Assembly: GCA_937967465.1 (NCBI GenBank)
Contig: CALBSW010000046.1
Location: forward strand, 1-58,493
Length of the DNA stretch: 58,493 bases
Source: an uncultured Flavobacteriales bacterium
GTDB lineage: Bacteria > Bacteroidota > Bacteroidia > Flavobacteriales_D > Sanyastnellaceae
Reading direction: 5' to 3'
How positions within the stretch are numbered: position 1 is the first letter of the stretch; each line of letters begins with the position of its first letter. Of the stretch, positions 43,679-52,641 are shown piece after piece. The position numbers and the translations under genes are program-made. Under the pieces are notes generated by a model. That model did no database searches. It was not told where the DNA came from and was given only the letters and a program-made list of their open reading frames with translations.

Positions 43679-46072
43679 ATGTTCCGCTCCTTTTCCACGG
43701 CCGTTTTGGCCCTCCTCCTCAGTCTGGGACTCCCCACCTTGTTGCTTGCCCAAGATGTGACCTTGAGCGGTCGGATCCTGGATGCCGAGACGGGGGAATA
43801 CATCCTGGGCGCCACTGTCATCGCGGAGGGACAGAACATGGGCACGGCCTCCAACACCTATGGTTTCTACAGCCTGACCCTGCCCCGAGGTGAGTACACC
43901 TTGAACTGGTCGTTCATCGGGTACAAGACGGCAACACGGACCATCCAACTGGTTGCCGACCAGACGCTGGACATTGAGTTGTCGCCCAACGTCATTGCGG
44001 TCGGAGCGGCTGAAGTGGAGGCCGACCGGTCCGCCAACACGCAGAGCACGGACCTGGGCAAGGCGAAAGTCGGCGTCGAAACCATCAAGAGCCTCCCTGC
44101 CCTGCTCGGAGAGGTCGACGTCCTCAAGGTCATCCAGTTCCTTCCGGGCATCCAGAGTGCTGGCGAAGGCAACAGTGGCTTTTACGTCCGGGGAGGTGGC
44201 CCCGACCAGAACCTCGTTCTCGTGGACGACGCAGTGGTCTACAACGCCTCCCACCTCTTTGGCTTCTTCAGTGTCTTCAACCCCGATGCCGTCAAGGACA
44301 TCGAAGTGACCAAGGGCACCATGCCCGCCCGATTCGGTGGCCGCGTGTCCTCCGTATTGGACATCGGCCTGAAAGAAGGCAATGCACGCCAAAGCGTGGT
44401 CAGTGGCGGATTGGGATTGATCAGCTCGCGGCTCACCGTAGAAGCCCCCCTCGTCGAAGACACGGCCAGCTTCATCATCAGCGGTCGGCGAACCTACATC
44501 GACGTGCTCGCCAAGCCCTTCGTCAACCCGGAGAGCGCCTTTGCCGGATCGGGGTATTACTTCTACGACCTCAATGCCAAGGTCAATTGGCGGGCGTCGC
44601 GGAAGAACCAATTCTACCTGAGCAGCTATTTCGGACGGGACGTCTTCAACTTCCGCTCCAATGCGGCCGACTTCTCCAGCCGCATCCCCTGGGGCAATGC
44701 GACGGTCACGGGACGCTGGAACCACGTCATCAGCGACAAGGCCTTTCTCACCACCACGGCCACCTACAGCGATTATGAATTCGCCTTCGAGTCCCAGCAG
44801 GACAGCCTGGTCTTCGGGTTCCGCAGCGGCATCGACGACCGCGGCCTGAAAACGCGGCTCATCCTGTATCCCAACGCCCGGCATACGGTTCGGGCCGGGG
44901 TGGAATACACCTACCACACCTTTCTGCCGACGGAATTCTACGCGAGCAGCAACGGGGTGGACTTCGACCTTGGGGAAGCCGTTCGCACCAAGAGCCACGA
45001 AATCGGCGTCTATCTCGAAGACGAATTCGATGTCACGGAAAAGCTCCGCATCAACGCCGGCTTGCGCCACAGCACCTTCATCCAGACCGGCCCCTTCACC
45101 CGGTATATGCCTCCTGCAGAGGACGATCCGCTCAGCGGGACAACCGCACCGGAAGAAATCCGATACGCACCCGGGGACGTGGTCGCCCAATACAGCGGAT
45201 TTGAACCCCGCTTCTCCCTTCGCTGGATCACCGGCCCCAGGAGCTCCATCAAAGCTGGCGTCGGACGCAACCTGCAATACATCCACCTCGCCTCCCTGTC
45301 CCCCACGTCCCTGCCCGGCGACATCTGGCTCCCCAGCTCGGACCGCGTCAGACCGCAGGAGGGGACGCAGGTCTCTGCGGGATGGTTCCGGGACCTCGGA
45401 GCGGACCGCAACGTGGAATTCTCACTGGAGGCCTATCACAAATGGCTCAACAATCTGGTCGCTTATGCCGAAGGCACCAGCCCCCAGGACAACATTGCAG
45501 ACAACGTCGACAACAACCTCGTTTTTGGCACAGGAACGAGCTACGGCGCCGAGCTTTTCCTCAAGCGGAAGCGCGGCGAATGGACGGGTTGGCTGGGCTA
45601 CACCTGGAGCAAGACCGACCGCCAATTCGATGAACTCAATGGCGGGCTCCCGTTTGCGGCGAGGTACGACCGCCGGCACGACCTGAGCATCATCCTCGAA
45701 TGGACCCTGAACGAGCGCTGGAAATTCGGCGGCACGTTCATCTACGGCACTGGGAACGCCATCACGGTTCCGGTGCAGCGGTACTTCGTGGATGGCAACC
45801 TGCTCGACGTCTATGGCCCACGGAACGGATTCCGCATGCCATCCTACCATCGGGCTGACTTTGGCGCCACCCACGACCCCAGGGTGAAGCCCGGCAAGAA
45901 GCGGCGCGGACAATGGGTGTTCTCCGTCTACAATCTGTACAATCGGCAGAACCCCTACTTCATCTATTTCGGGAACGATGGCAACATCGCAGAGGGCACG
46001 TTGGACATCCAGGCGTACCAGGTGAGCCTCTTCCCCATTTTGCCATCGGTCACCTGGAACTTCAAGTTCTAA
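43679..46072 (+). CDS. TonB-dependent receptor
   Basis: This 797-residue receptor has a signal peptide ending LLLAQ, a carboxypeptidase-regulatory domain (DVTLSGRILDAETGEYILGATV), the plug (VDVLKVIQFLPGIQSAGEGNSGFYVRGGG, NASHLFGFFSVFNPDAVKDIEV), and a 22-strand barrel ending in an aromatic residue (WNFKF). It takes up a ligand across the outer membrane; no SusD partner gene follows, so the substrate is not a typical PUL glycan. The frame is open for 1.4 kb upstream, but that part is antisense to the SBP gene. An ABC exporter gene follows 10 bp downstream with its own box. Confidence 0.93.
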   Translation: MFRSFSTAVLALLLSLGLPTLLLAQDVTLSGRILDAETGEYILGATVIAEGQNMGTASNTYGFYSLTLPRGEYTLNWSFIGYKTATRTIQLVADQTLDIELSPNVIAVGAAEVEADRSANTQSTDLGKAKVGVETIKSLPALLGEVDVLKVIQFLPGIQSAGEGNSGFYVRGGGPDQNLVLVDDAVVYNASHLFGFFSVFNPDAVKDIEVTKGTMPARFGGRVSSVLDIGLKEGNARQSVVSGGLGLISSRLTVEAPLVEDTASFIISGRRTYIDVLAKPFVNPESAFAGSGYYFYDLNAKVNWRASRKNQFYLSSYFGRDVFNFRSNAADFSSRIPWGNATVTGRWNHVISDKAFLTTTATYSDYEFAFESQQDSLVFGFRSGIDDRGLKTRLILYPNARHTVRAGVEYTYHTFLPTEFYASSNGVDFDLGEAVRTKSHEIGVYLEDEFDVTEKLRINAGLRHSTFIQTGPFTRYMPPAEDDPLSGTTAPEEIRYAPGDVVAQYSGFEPRFSLRWITGPRSSIKAGVGRNLQYIHLASLSPTSLPGDIWLPSSDRVRPQEGTQVSAGWFRDLGADRNVEFSLEAYHKWLNNLVAYAEGTSPQDNIADNVDNNLVFGTGTSYGAELFLKRKRGEWTGWLGYTWSKTDRQFDELNGGLPFAARYDRRHDLSIILEWTLNERWKFGGTFIYGTGNAITVPVQRYFVDGNLLDVYGPRNGFRMPSYHRADFGATHDPRVKPGKKRRGQWVFSVYNLYNRQNPYFIYFGNDGNIAEGTLDIQAYQVSLFPILPSVTWNFKF

Positions 46073-46077
46073 CTTCG
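46070..46077 (+). promoter_or_regulatory. -7-like box TAACTTCG of the ABC exporter gene
   Basis: TAACTTCG, 5 nt (CCGAC) before the ATG at 46083. Its TAA is the stop of the TonB receptor gene. Same octamer as bshA. Confidence 0.5.
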
Positions 46078-46082
46078 CCGAC

Positions 46083-47978
46083 ATGGGCGCACTCGCGGCA
46101 CTGAATCCTTATTTCTGGAAGTACCGTGGCCGCCTGTTCCTCGGATTCGTCTTTGTGTTCCTGACCAATGCGTTTGCCGTCTTCGCTCCGGTGGTGATCG
46201 GGGAAGGGGTCAACGCCTTGCAGGCAGCCTACACCACCTTCTTGCTCCCCCTCTCCAACGGGGTTCCACCGGCAGAAGTGTTCCGAGACGCGGCGCTTGC
46301 CCTGCCCCCGACCCTCTCGGCCATGGCAGACTGGTTCTCCATCGAGCTGGCCACATTGCAGGCCCCCACCAACCGGGAAGAAGTCGTTCAGGCAGTGGGC
46401 ATCATCGCCGGACTGCAGGCCGTCCTCTACCTGATCGCGTATTTCCTCAAAGGGGTGTTCTCTTTCATGACCCGGCAGACCATCATCGTGATGAGCCGCT
46501 TCATCGAATACGACCTCAAGGCGGCGATCTACGATCAATACCAGCGCCTCCCCTTGGCCTTCTACAAGGTGAATGCCACCGGAGATCTGATGAACCGCAT
46601 TTCCGAGGATGTCTCCAAAGTGCGCATGTACCTCGGCCCTGCGGTGATGTATGGCTTGACGCTCGTGACCATGATGGTCCTGACCATTGGGGTCATGGTG
46701 CGCATCGACCCCATCTTGACGCTGTGGTCCTTGGCCCCGCTGCCATTCATGAGTGTGGCCGTGTATTTCGTGAGCGCGCGCATTCACCAAAAAAGCGATG
46801 CCGTACAAAGCCAGCAAAGCCTGCTGAGCGCCATGGTCCAACAGGCCTATGCCGGCATTCGGGTCTTGGTGGCCCACCGCCGCGAGGCGCGGGCAGAATC
46901 GCGGTTTGCAGCAGAGGCGGACCGCTACAAGACGCGCACGCTGGACCTTGTCAAGGTGGACGCCTTGTTCATGCCCATCATCGTGATGCTGGTCGGACTC
47001 AGCACAGTGCTGACCATTTACGTGGGCGGTTTGAGGGTCCTTTCAGGCGACTTGGAATTGGGACACATCTTCCAATTCGTCTTTTACGTCAACCTCTTGA
47101 CGTGGCCCTTCGCCAGCATCGGCTGGGTCACCTCGCTGGTGCAGAAGGCCTCGGCGAGTCAGGCCCGCATCAATGCTTTTCTCGATGTGGCTCCGGACAT
47201 CGCGAGCCCGGCTTCTCCCGCACGGACAGGAGACATCCAAGGTCGGATCGCCTTCCGAAATGTTGGACTGACTTACCCCGATTCCGGCATCCGCGCACTG
47301 GACGACATCAGTTTTGAGCTCCATCCCGGACAGACCCTCGCGGTCATCGGCCGGACGGGAAGTGGGAAGAGTACGCTCGCCCAGATGGTCGCCAGGCTCT
47401 ACGACCCCACCGATGGCGTGGTGGAACTCGACGGCGTCCCCTTGACCGCGCATTCGCTGGATGCGTTGCGGGCAGCCATCGGCTATGTGCCCCAAGATGT
47501 CTTCCTGTTTTCGGACAGCATCCGCGGCAACATCGCCTTCGGCGTGGACGATGCCGACATGGCGGACATCGAACAAGCCGCGCGGGACGCAGACGTCCAC
47601 GACAACATCGCCGGTTTCCCGGAGGGGTATGACACCCTGCTGGGCGAACGTGGCGTGAACCTCAGTGGCGGACAAAAGCAACGCATCTCCATTGCCCGCG
47701 CCATCCTGCGGCGGCCGCGCATTTTGATTTTCGATGATTGCCTCAGCGCGGTCGATACGGAGACCGAAGCCAACATCCTGGGGAACCTGAGCCGCATCAT
47801 GGAAGGCCGGACCTCGCTCATTGTGTCGCACCGGGTCTCCACCGTTCGATCGGCTGACCTGATTCTGGTCTTGAACGAAGGGCGAATCGTGGAGCGCGGC
47901 ACGCACGACGACCTCATTGCCCTCAATGGGGAGTACGCCGAGCTGCACCGCAATCAGCAGCGCGGCGAGACGACATAA
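46083..47978 (+). CDS. ABC exporter half-transporter (MsbA/MdlA-like)
   Basis: This 631-residue protein has six membrane helices in residues 1-340, with a ~55-residue insert between helix 1 and 2 (VNALQAAYTTFLLP to APTNREEVVQA), and an ATPase domain: Walker A IGRTGSGKS near residue 423, signature LSGGQKQR near 527, and Walker B ILIFDDCLSAVD near 548. The residue after the Walker B Asp is Asp, not the usual Glu, as in MdlA- and YheI-like members of heterodimeric or Asp-type exporters. Substrate unknown (lipid or drug). It follows the TonB gene. Confidence 0.92.
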   Translation: MGALAALNPYFWKYRGRLFLGFVFVFLTNAFAVFAPVVIGEGVNALQAAYTTFLLPLSNGVPPAEVFRDAALALPPTLSAMADWFSIELATLQAPTNREEVVQAVGIIAGLQAVLYLIAYFLKGVFSFMTRQTIIVMSRFIEYDLKAAIYDQYQRLPLAFYKVNATGDLMNRISEDVSKVRMYLGPAVMYGLTLVTMMVLTIGVMVRIDPILTLWSLAPLPFMSVAVYFVSARIHQKSDAVQSQQSLLSAMVQQAYAGIRVLVAHRREARAESRFAAEADRYKTRTLDLVKVDALFMPIIVMLVGLSTVLTIYVGGLRVLSGDLELGHIFQFVFYVNLLTWPFASIGWVTSLVQKASASQARINAFLDVAPDIASPASPARTGDIQGRIAFRNVGLTYPDSGIRALDDISFELHPGQTLAVIGRTGSGKSTLAQMVARLYDPTDGVVELDGVPLTAHSLDALRAAIGYVPQDVFLFSDSIRGNIAFGVDDADMADIEQAARDADVHDNIAGFPEGYDTLLGERGVNLSGGQKQRISIARAILRRPRILIFDDCLSAVDTETEANILGNLSRIMEGRTSLIVSHRVSTVRSADLILVLNEGRIVERGTHDDLIALNGEYAELHRNQQRGETT

Positions 47979-47987
47979 GGCCGGACA

Positions 47988-50027
47988 TCAGCACGTGGCC
48001 CCGAGCAGACCGAGCATGAGCAGCAGGTCAGCGACCCCAACGTGCTCATCGAAATTGAGGTCGGCCTCGAAGAATCCCGAACTGCCGTAGAGATTGAGGA
48101 ATTCAAGCAAATCCTGAATGGTGACCATGTCGTCGCCATTCAGGTCACCGGGGCACCCTCCGTCCAGCTGTTCCAAGCCGAGGATATGCCCATTGCAATC
48201 GTTGTCCACTCCCATCAGTGTGGGGCCTGCCCCAGGGTACATGGTCGCATCCAAGTCGTTGCAATCCTGCCCCACATCAAAATGGGCGCCCGGTGGCGGA
48301 ACGCAGGCTTCATACTGTGTGGGCCCCGGAACGCCATCCCCGTCCAAATCGAGGAAGAAAGGAATGGACAAACCATCTTCATCAATGGTGGCGTCGCAAT
48401 CGTTGTCCACCCCATCACAAAGGTCCACGGCACCAGGACGGACATTCTCGTCTGCATCATTGCAATCGCCTCCGACATGGGCATAGCCCGGTCCTGGACA
48501 GCAGCCCGACACGGCCCCATCAAAAACCCCATACCCATCGCCATCGGCGTCCGGGTAATGCAAGGCGTCTTCGGTGACATCCACATAGTACCGTCCAGCA
48601 TGCACAGCTCCTTCGGCCTCGGCGCGGAGGATGAAATTGCCCATCCCATCCCAGTCGAAGCCCGTCAGAAGGACTTCGAATTCTCCCGGACCTGACAACA
48701 CGGTTTCCGACATCCACGCCACACCCTCCGGCAACGTCAAGTTCACCGGCCCCTCGATGCACTCCTGCACTTCCAGCCGCAGCCGCAACGTATCGGACGG
48801 GCATACCGCAGAGAATTCCGGCCATCCCGTCACCAACTGGGTCCGGATGAGAAACAAGCCCTCATCCTGGTCGGATACGGCGATGGTGCCAGAATCGAAA
48901 TACGGGTAATTGCTCCAACTCCCGGCGAAACCTGGACCGTCCGAATCAGGCTGGGTATCGAAGTGCCCCGTGGCCACCAAGGTGGTGTCTGAACCGGGAT
49001 GAAATCGGAACAAACGGTACCCATCCTGGTAGTTGCTCTGGTGCACCCAGGGACCACGGACGTACAGATTGTGGTCCGTACCGTGGGTTCCAAGAGATTC
49101 GGAAGACACCAGGAATGGCGCGTCCAGATCGGACACATCGAACACGTAGGTCGTGGTCTCATCGACGATGCCCGCGCTCTCGTCGCCTTCATCTCCCAAC
49201 AGAAAATGGCTGTGGTCCTCGCTGAGCCAACCCTGATGTACATACCCGTACGGCACTGGCCCCGTCACGGACAGCTCCACGATGTCCAGGGGATCGGTGA
49301 CATCCAAAATGCGAATGTTGTCCGATGCACTGACGACCGCGATGTGCTTGCCCACGTGCTCTGAATCCGGCCCTTGGTAGAGAACAACATGGGCGTCGTG
49401 CACGTACGATTCGCTCCAACTGCCGACCAGCACAGGGGCATCCCCTTGACTGAAATCGTAAATCAACAGCCCATCAATGGCACTTGGACCGCAGACGTAG
49501 ACCATGGAATCCGACTCAAGGACCGCCACGTTGTGCGCCTTGGAAAATCCCGAGACCAAGGTGTCCGTGCTGAACGTGATCGGGGGTCCAATGACGGTAT
49601 GGTCCCGAAGTCGGGTGAGGTCAAACACCTGCAGGCGGGACTGCTGTGCCTCGCTGACCACCACCATGTGATGTCCAACGACCTTGACGTCTCGCCACAA
49701 ACTGTTGGCCAAGCCTGTCGCAGGCAATTCACCCACAATGCGCGGCAAGGAGGGGTCGGTCACGTCGACGAACCATGTTCCATCGCGTTGACCGAACAAC
49801 ACATATTCACGGCCATCCTCAGGATCGGTCCAACCCCAGAGGTCGTTGGCGTTCAAGCCTCCCATGTCTGCATTGGGTACATGGGCCAACAACTCGACGG
49901 ATTCGCACGGCCATTGTCCCTGAATCCAGCCATTGACACACTTTCCTTGCCCCCACATGGACATGGAAGACACCCCCATAAGCCAAAGCAGGAGCCCGTA
50001 ACCGGGATGAGAAAAAGCGCGAAGCAT
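47988..50027 (-). CDS. Secreted choice-of-anchor B protein with MopE-like and dockerin-like repeats
   Basis: This 679-residue precursor has a signal peptide (GYGLLLWLMGVSSMSMWGQ), then a choice-of-anchor-B beta-propeller (LWGWTDPEDGREYVLFGQ, FVDVTDPSLPRIVGELP, with repeated NIRILDVTDPLD-type blades). An Ig-like region follows, then Asp/Cys-rich calcium loops of the MopE kind (GGDCNDADENVRPGAVDLCDG), and two final dockerin-like calcium loops (GDLNGDDMVTIQDLLEFL and DLNFDEHVGVADLLLML). It is a surface or extracellular protein of unknown function. An in-frame upstream ATG at 50174 would place 49 residues before the signal peptide and was not used. Confidence 0.82.
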   Translation of the reverse strand: MLRAFSHPGYGLLLWLMGVSSMSMWGQGKCVNGWIQGQWPCESVELLAHVPNADMGGLNANDLWGWTDPEDGREYVLFGQRDGTWFVDVTDPSLPRIVGELPATGLANSLWRDVKVVGHHMVVVSEAQQSRLQVFDLTRLRDHTVIGPPITFSTDTLVSGFSKAHNVAVLESDSMVYVCGPSAIDGLLIYDFSQGDAPVLVGSWSESYVHDAHVVLYQGPDSEHVGKHIAVVSASDNIRILDVTDPLDIVELSVTGPVPYGYVHQGWLSEDHSHFLLGDEGDESAGIVDETTTYVFDVSDLDAPFLVSSESLGTHGTDHNLYVRGPWVHQSNYQDGYRLFRFHPGSDTTLVATGHFDTQPDSDGPGFAGSWSNYPYFDSGTIAVSDQDEGLFLIRTQLVTGWPEFSAVCPSDTLRLRLEVQECIEGPVNLTLPEGVAWMSETVLSGPGEFEVLLTGFDWDGMGNFILRAEAEGAVHAGRYYVDVTEDALHYPDADGDGYGVFDGAVSGCCPGPGYAHVGGDCNDADENVRPGAVDLCDGVDNDCDATIDEDGLSIPFFLDLDGDGVPGPTQYEACVPPPGAHFDVGQDCNDLDATMYPGAGPTLMGVDNDCNGHILGLEQLDGGCPGDLNGDDMVTIQDLLEFLNLYGSSGFFEADLNFDEHVGVADLLLMLGLLGATC

Positions 50028-50042
50028 GACAGGTCTGGCCTC

Positions 50043-50050
50043 ACAAGATA
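50043..50050 (-). promoter_or_regulatory. -7-like box TATCTTGT upstream of the choice-of-anchor B gene
   Basis: TATCTTGT on the minus strand, 15 nt before the ATG at 50027. Palindrome 50057-50066 is just upstream of it. Confidence 0.35.
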
Positions 50051-50056
50051 CGAAAT

Positions 50057-50066
50057 TCGTCGACGA
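50057..50066. repeat. Perfect 10-bp palindrome TCGTCGACGA
   Basis: A possible operator: TCGTCGACGA reads the same on both strands. A second, spaced palindrome (GTCGA-ATA-TCGAC) is at 50080-50092. Confidence 0.4.
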
Positions 50067-50079
50067 TTTTTGCCTTTTT

Positions 50080-50092
50080 GTCGAATATCGAC
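50080..50092. repeat. Inverted repeat GTCGA-ATA-TCGAC
   Basis: Five-base arms around ATA. It shares the GTCGA core with the palindrome at 50057-50066, and both lie between divergent genes. Confidence 0.35.
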
Positions 50093-50149
50093 GCACTGCT
50101 TTTCGGGACTGAGGAACACGGAGTCGCACATTGCGGTTGGAGTATTGAA

Positions 50150-51076
50150 ATGCCGGACCCTCAATTCCTTCCACAACGCGTCCTCATCACAGGCGCCACA
50201 GGCCTCGTGGGAAGGGCCCTTGTGGCGCGATTGCAGCAGGAGTTTCCGGCCATGCAACTGCGGGCACTGACCCGAAACCCAGAGCGAACGGACATGCCCG
50301 GCGTCACCCTGTTCGGATGGGACCCCACTTCCGGCCGCCTCGACGAAGCCGCACTGGACGGCCTGGACGGCCTGTTCCACCTCGCCGGAGAGACTGTCGC
50401 ACAACGCTGGACACCCGCCGTCCGAGACCGCATCCGCTCGAGCCGCATCGACAGCCTGAACCTCCTTCGCGCGTCCTGCGAAAGGCTGGGATTGGCACCC
50501 CGCATCGCATCGGCGAGCGCCATCGGATGGTATCCGGACAGCCCCCATGCCATGATGGAATCTGCACCTGCTGGAGAGGGGTTCATAGCAGACATTGTGC
50601 AAGAATGGGAGTCGGCTGCCCACCGATTTGGTGCGCTCGGAGGCGGACATGTGAGCTTGCGAATCGGGCTGGTCTTGTCTCCAAACGGCGGTGTCTTGTC
50701 CAAACTGTTGCCGGTGTACCGTGCCGGATTGGGCGCCCCACTGGCGCCAGGCACCCAATGGCAGAGCTGGATTCACCTCGACGATCTCGTCGCATTGTTC
50801 ATCCATGCCATGACCCACTCCGCGTGGCAAGGGAGCTACAATGCCGTCAGCCCCCAACCGGTGACCCAACGCGCCTTCAGCGAGGCACTCGCCGACACCC
50901 TGAATCGTCCGCATTTTTTGCCGGCGGTGCCACGTTTCGCGCTGCGCATTGCATACGGAGAGGCCGCAAATGCCCTGCTGGCCTCCAACCGGATCTTGCC
51001 GGACAGGACCACCACCTCAGGATTTGAATTCCAGCACGTTGAACTGCGGGGCGCCTTGGCCTCCCTGTTGCGCTGA
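50150..51076 (+). CDS. TIGR01777-family epimerase (SDR superfamily)
   Basis: This 308-residue protein has the NAD(P) fold VLITGATGLVGRALVARLQ, then HLAGETVAQRWTPAVRDRIRSSRI, ASASAIGWYPDS, and the lower part GGVLSKLLPVYRAGLGAPLAPGTQWQSWIHLDDLVALF, all marks of TIGR01777 (SDR39U1-like) proteins. The reaction is unknown. ATG at 50150 begins right before the fold. A longer frame starts at 50078, upstream of the inverted repeat. Confidence 0.9.
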   Translation: MPDPQFLPQRVLITGATGLVGRALVARLQQEFPAMQLRALTRNPERTDMPGVTLFGWDPTSGRLDEAALDGLDGLFHLAGETVAQRWTPAVRDRIRSSRIDSLNLLRASCERLGLAPRIASASAIGWYPDSPHAMMESAPAGEGFIADIVQEWESAAHRFGALGGGHVSLRIGLVLSPNGGVLSKLLPVYRAGLGAPLAPGTQWQSWIHLDDLVALFIHAMTHSAWQGSYNAVSPQPVTQRAFSEALADTLNRPHFLPAVPRFALRIAYGEAANALLASNRILPDRTTTSGFEFQHVELRGALASLLR

Positions 51077-51232
51077 TTCCACTCTGGAAGGGGTTCATCC
51101 CTCCCCAATCCACCCTGCACCGAATTTTTTTTTGAAGTCGTGTGAACTTGACACGGTTTGTGGTGTTCATATGACGACTCCGAACGAGGGGTTCTTGATC
51201 AGTAAGGTGTTAATGATCACGTTTGATTTGCT
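51077..51232. promoter_or_regulatory. Photolyase upstream region with T-tract and paired TGATCA sites
   Basis: Contains a nine-T run (51125-51133), a TTGACA (51148-51153) with TATGAC 16 nt on, and two TGATCA sites at 51196-51201 and 51214-51219, 18 bp apart. One or more may bind a regulator; I cannot name it. Confidence 0.3.
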
Positions 51233-51260
51233 GACGGCCCGGGCTTTTGCTCGGGCTGTC
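51233..51260 (+). other. Twelve-pair hairpin in the photolyase leader
   Basis: Arms 51233-51244 and 51249-51260 pair over 12 bp, with two G-U wobbles, around a TTTT loop. It lies 28 nt before the photolyase ATG and lacks a T-tract after it, so it is more likely a leader structure than a terminator. Confidence 0.4.
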
Positions 51261-51288
51261 TCATTCTACCCCCTCCCATTCTCCACCC

Positions 51289-52632
51289 ATGTCCAACATT
51301 GCTCTGTTCTGGCACCGGCGCGACCTGCGCACCCATGACAACCGCGGTCTTGCTGCTGCCTTGAATTCCGGAATGCCCACGGTCGGCTTTTTCTGCTTTG
51401 ACCGCAACATCCTCGATCGACTGCCGCGGAAGGATGCACGTCTCGGCTTCATCCACACAGAGTTGCAACGGGTTCAAGCCGATTATGCGACCTCTGGCGG
51501 AACCCTCCTTGCTTTTCATGGTCATCCGGTGGAGACACTCGAACGTGCTGTCACCGAGTGTCGAGAATCCGGACACACTGTCAAGGCCATCTACACCAAC
51601 CGTGACTATGCCCCCTACCCGGTCCAGCGGGATGCCGATGTGGCACAATGGGCAAAGAACCATGACGTGGCATTCCATGCCTTCGACGACCATGTGGTGC
51701 TCCCTCCGGAAACCGTGCTCAAAGACGACGGCCTGCCCTACACGGTGTTCACCCCCTACAGCCGCAAATGGCACAAGGTGTTCGACGCCATGGAGGCGGA
51801 CCCGCTCGCGGAGGAACGAATCGACTTGAATCAAGGCCTGGCCCCTTGGCCGCATGTCGCCTCCTTGCCTTCGCTCACCGACATGGGCTTCGATGCCGAT
51901 TCGGCCAACCCCGATGGCTGGGCTGCATTTGAAAACCGCGCACCAGACCCGGCCGTCTTGTCCCAATACGCCGAGCGTCGGGACACCCCCTCCATCGTGG
52001 GCACAGCGCGAACGAGTCTGCACCTTCGGTTCGGAACGGTCAGTGTGCGGGAGATGGCCCGCACTGGATTCGAGCACAGTGACAAATGGCTGACCGAGTT
52101 GATCTGGCGGGAGTTCTACCAGGCCATTCTCCACCATTTCCCGCACAGTGCCACGGATGCCTTCCGAGCCAAATATGACCGCATTCCTTGGCGGCACGAC
52201 GAAGCGCACTTCAAGGCCTGGTGCGAAGGCAAAACCGGCTACCCGCTGGTGGATGCCGGGATGCGGGAGCTCAACGCCACCGGCTTCATGCACAACCGCG
52301 TCCGCATGGTGGTGGCGAGCTTCCTCTGCAAGCACCTGCTCCTCGACTGGCGATGGGGAGAGCGCCATTTCGCCGAAAAGCTGCTCGACTTCGAGCTGGC
52401 CTCCAATGTGGGTGGCTGGCAATGGGCGTCGGGATCGGGGTGCGATGCGGCACCGTATTTCCGCGTCTTCAACCCAGAAAGCCAACTCAAGAAATTCGAC
52501 CCGAGTGGCACGTATGTCAAGCGGTGGGTCCCCGAGTGGGGAACGCCGAGCTACCCTGCCCCCATCGTCGAACACAAGATGGCCCGTCAGCGGGCCATTG
52601 ACACCTACAAGGCTGCCCTGACGGAGGCTTAA
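51289..52632 (+). CDS. phr: Deoxyribodipyrimidine photolyase
   Basis: Photolyase reverts UV pyrimidine dimers using light. The 447-residue protein has the antenna-binding alpha/beta domain (LFWHRRDLRTHDNRGL), the FAD domain with WLTELIWREFYQAIL, GYPLVDAGMRELNATGFMHNRVRMVVASFLCK, and a C-terminal NVGGWQWASGSGCDAAPYFRVFNPESQLKKFDP. The Asn before the VGGWQW motif is retained, as expected for a photolyase rather than a cryptochrome. ATG at 51289; the earlier frame would add 14 residues. The leader has a hairpin. Confidence 0.9.
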   Translation: MSNIALFWHRRDLRTHDNRGLAAALNSGMPTVGFFCFDRNILDRLPRKDARLGFIHTELQRVQADYATSGGTLLAFHGHPVETLERAVTECRESGHTVKAIYTNRDYAPYPVQRDADVAQWAKNHDVAFHAFDDHVVLPPETVLKDDGLPYTVFTPYSRKWHKVFDAMEADPLAEERIDLNQGLAPWPHVASLPSLTDMGFDADSANPDGWAAFENRAPDPAVLSQYAERRDTPSIVGTARTSLHLRFGTVSVREMARTGFEHSDKWLTELIWREFYQAILHHFPHSATDAFRAKYDRIPWRHDEAHFKAWCEGKTGYPLVDAGMRELNATGFMHNRVRMVVASFLCKHLLLDWRWGERHFAEKLLDFELASNVGGWQWASGSGCDAAPYFRVFNPESQLKKFDPSGTYVKRWVPEWGTPSYPAPIVEHKMARQRAIDTYKAALTEA

Positions 52633-52637
52633 CTTCA
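52630..52637 (+). promoter_or_regulatory. -7-like box TAACTTCA of the CoA transferase gene
   Basis: TAACTTCA, then GGGC, then GTG at 52642 (4 nt). Its TAA is the photolyase stop codon. Confidence 0.45.
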
Positions 52638-52641
52638 GGGC

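Noticed and set aside
51148..51175. TTGACA followed 16 nt on by TATGAC, resembling a sigma-70 promoter
   Set aside because: Bacteroidota use a different promoter consensus, and the element is about 110 nt upstream of the photolyase ATG with a hairpin between. Kept only as part of the leader region.
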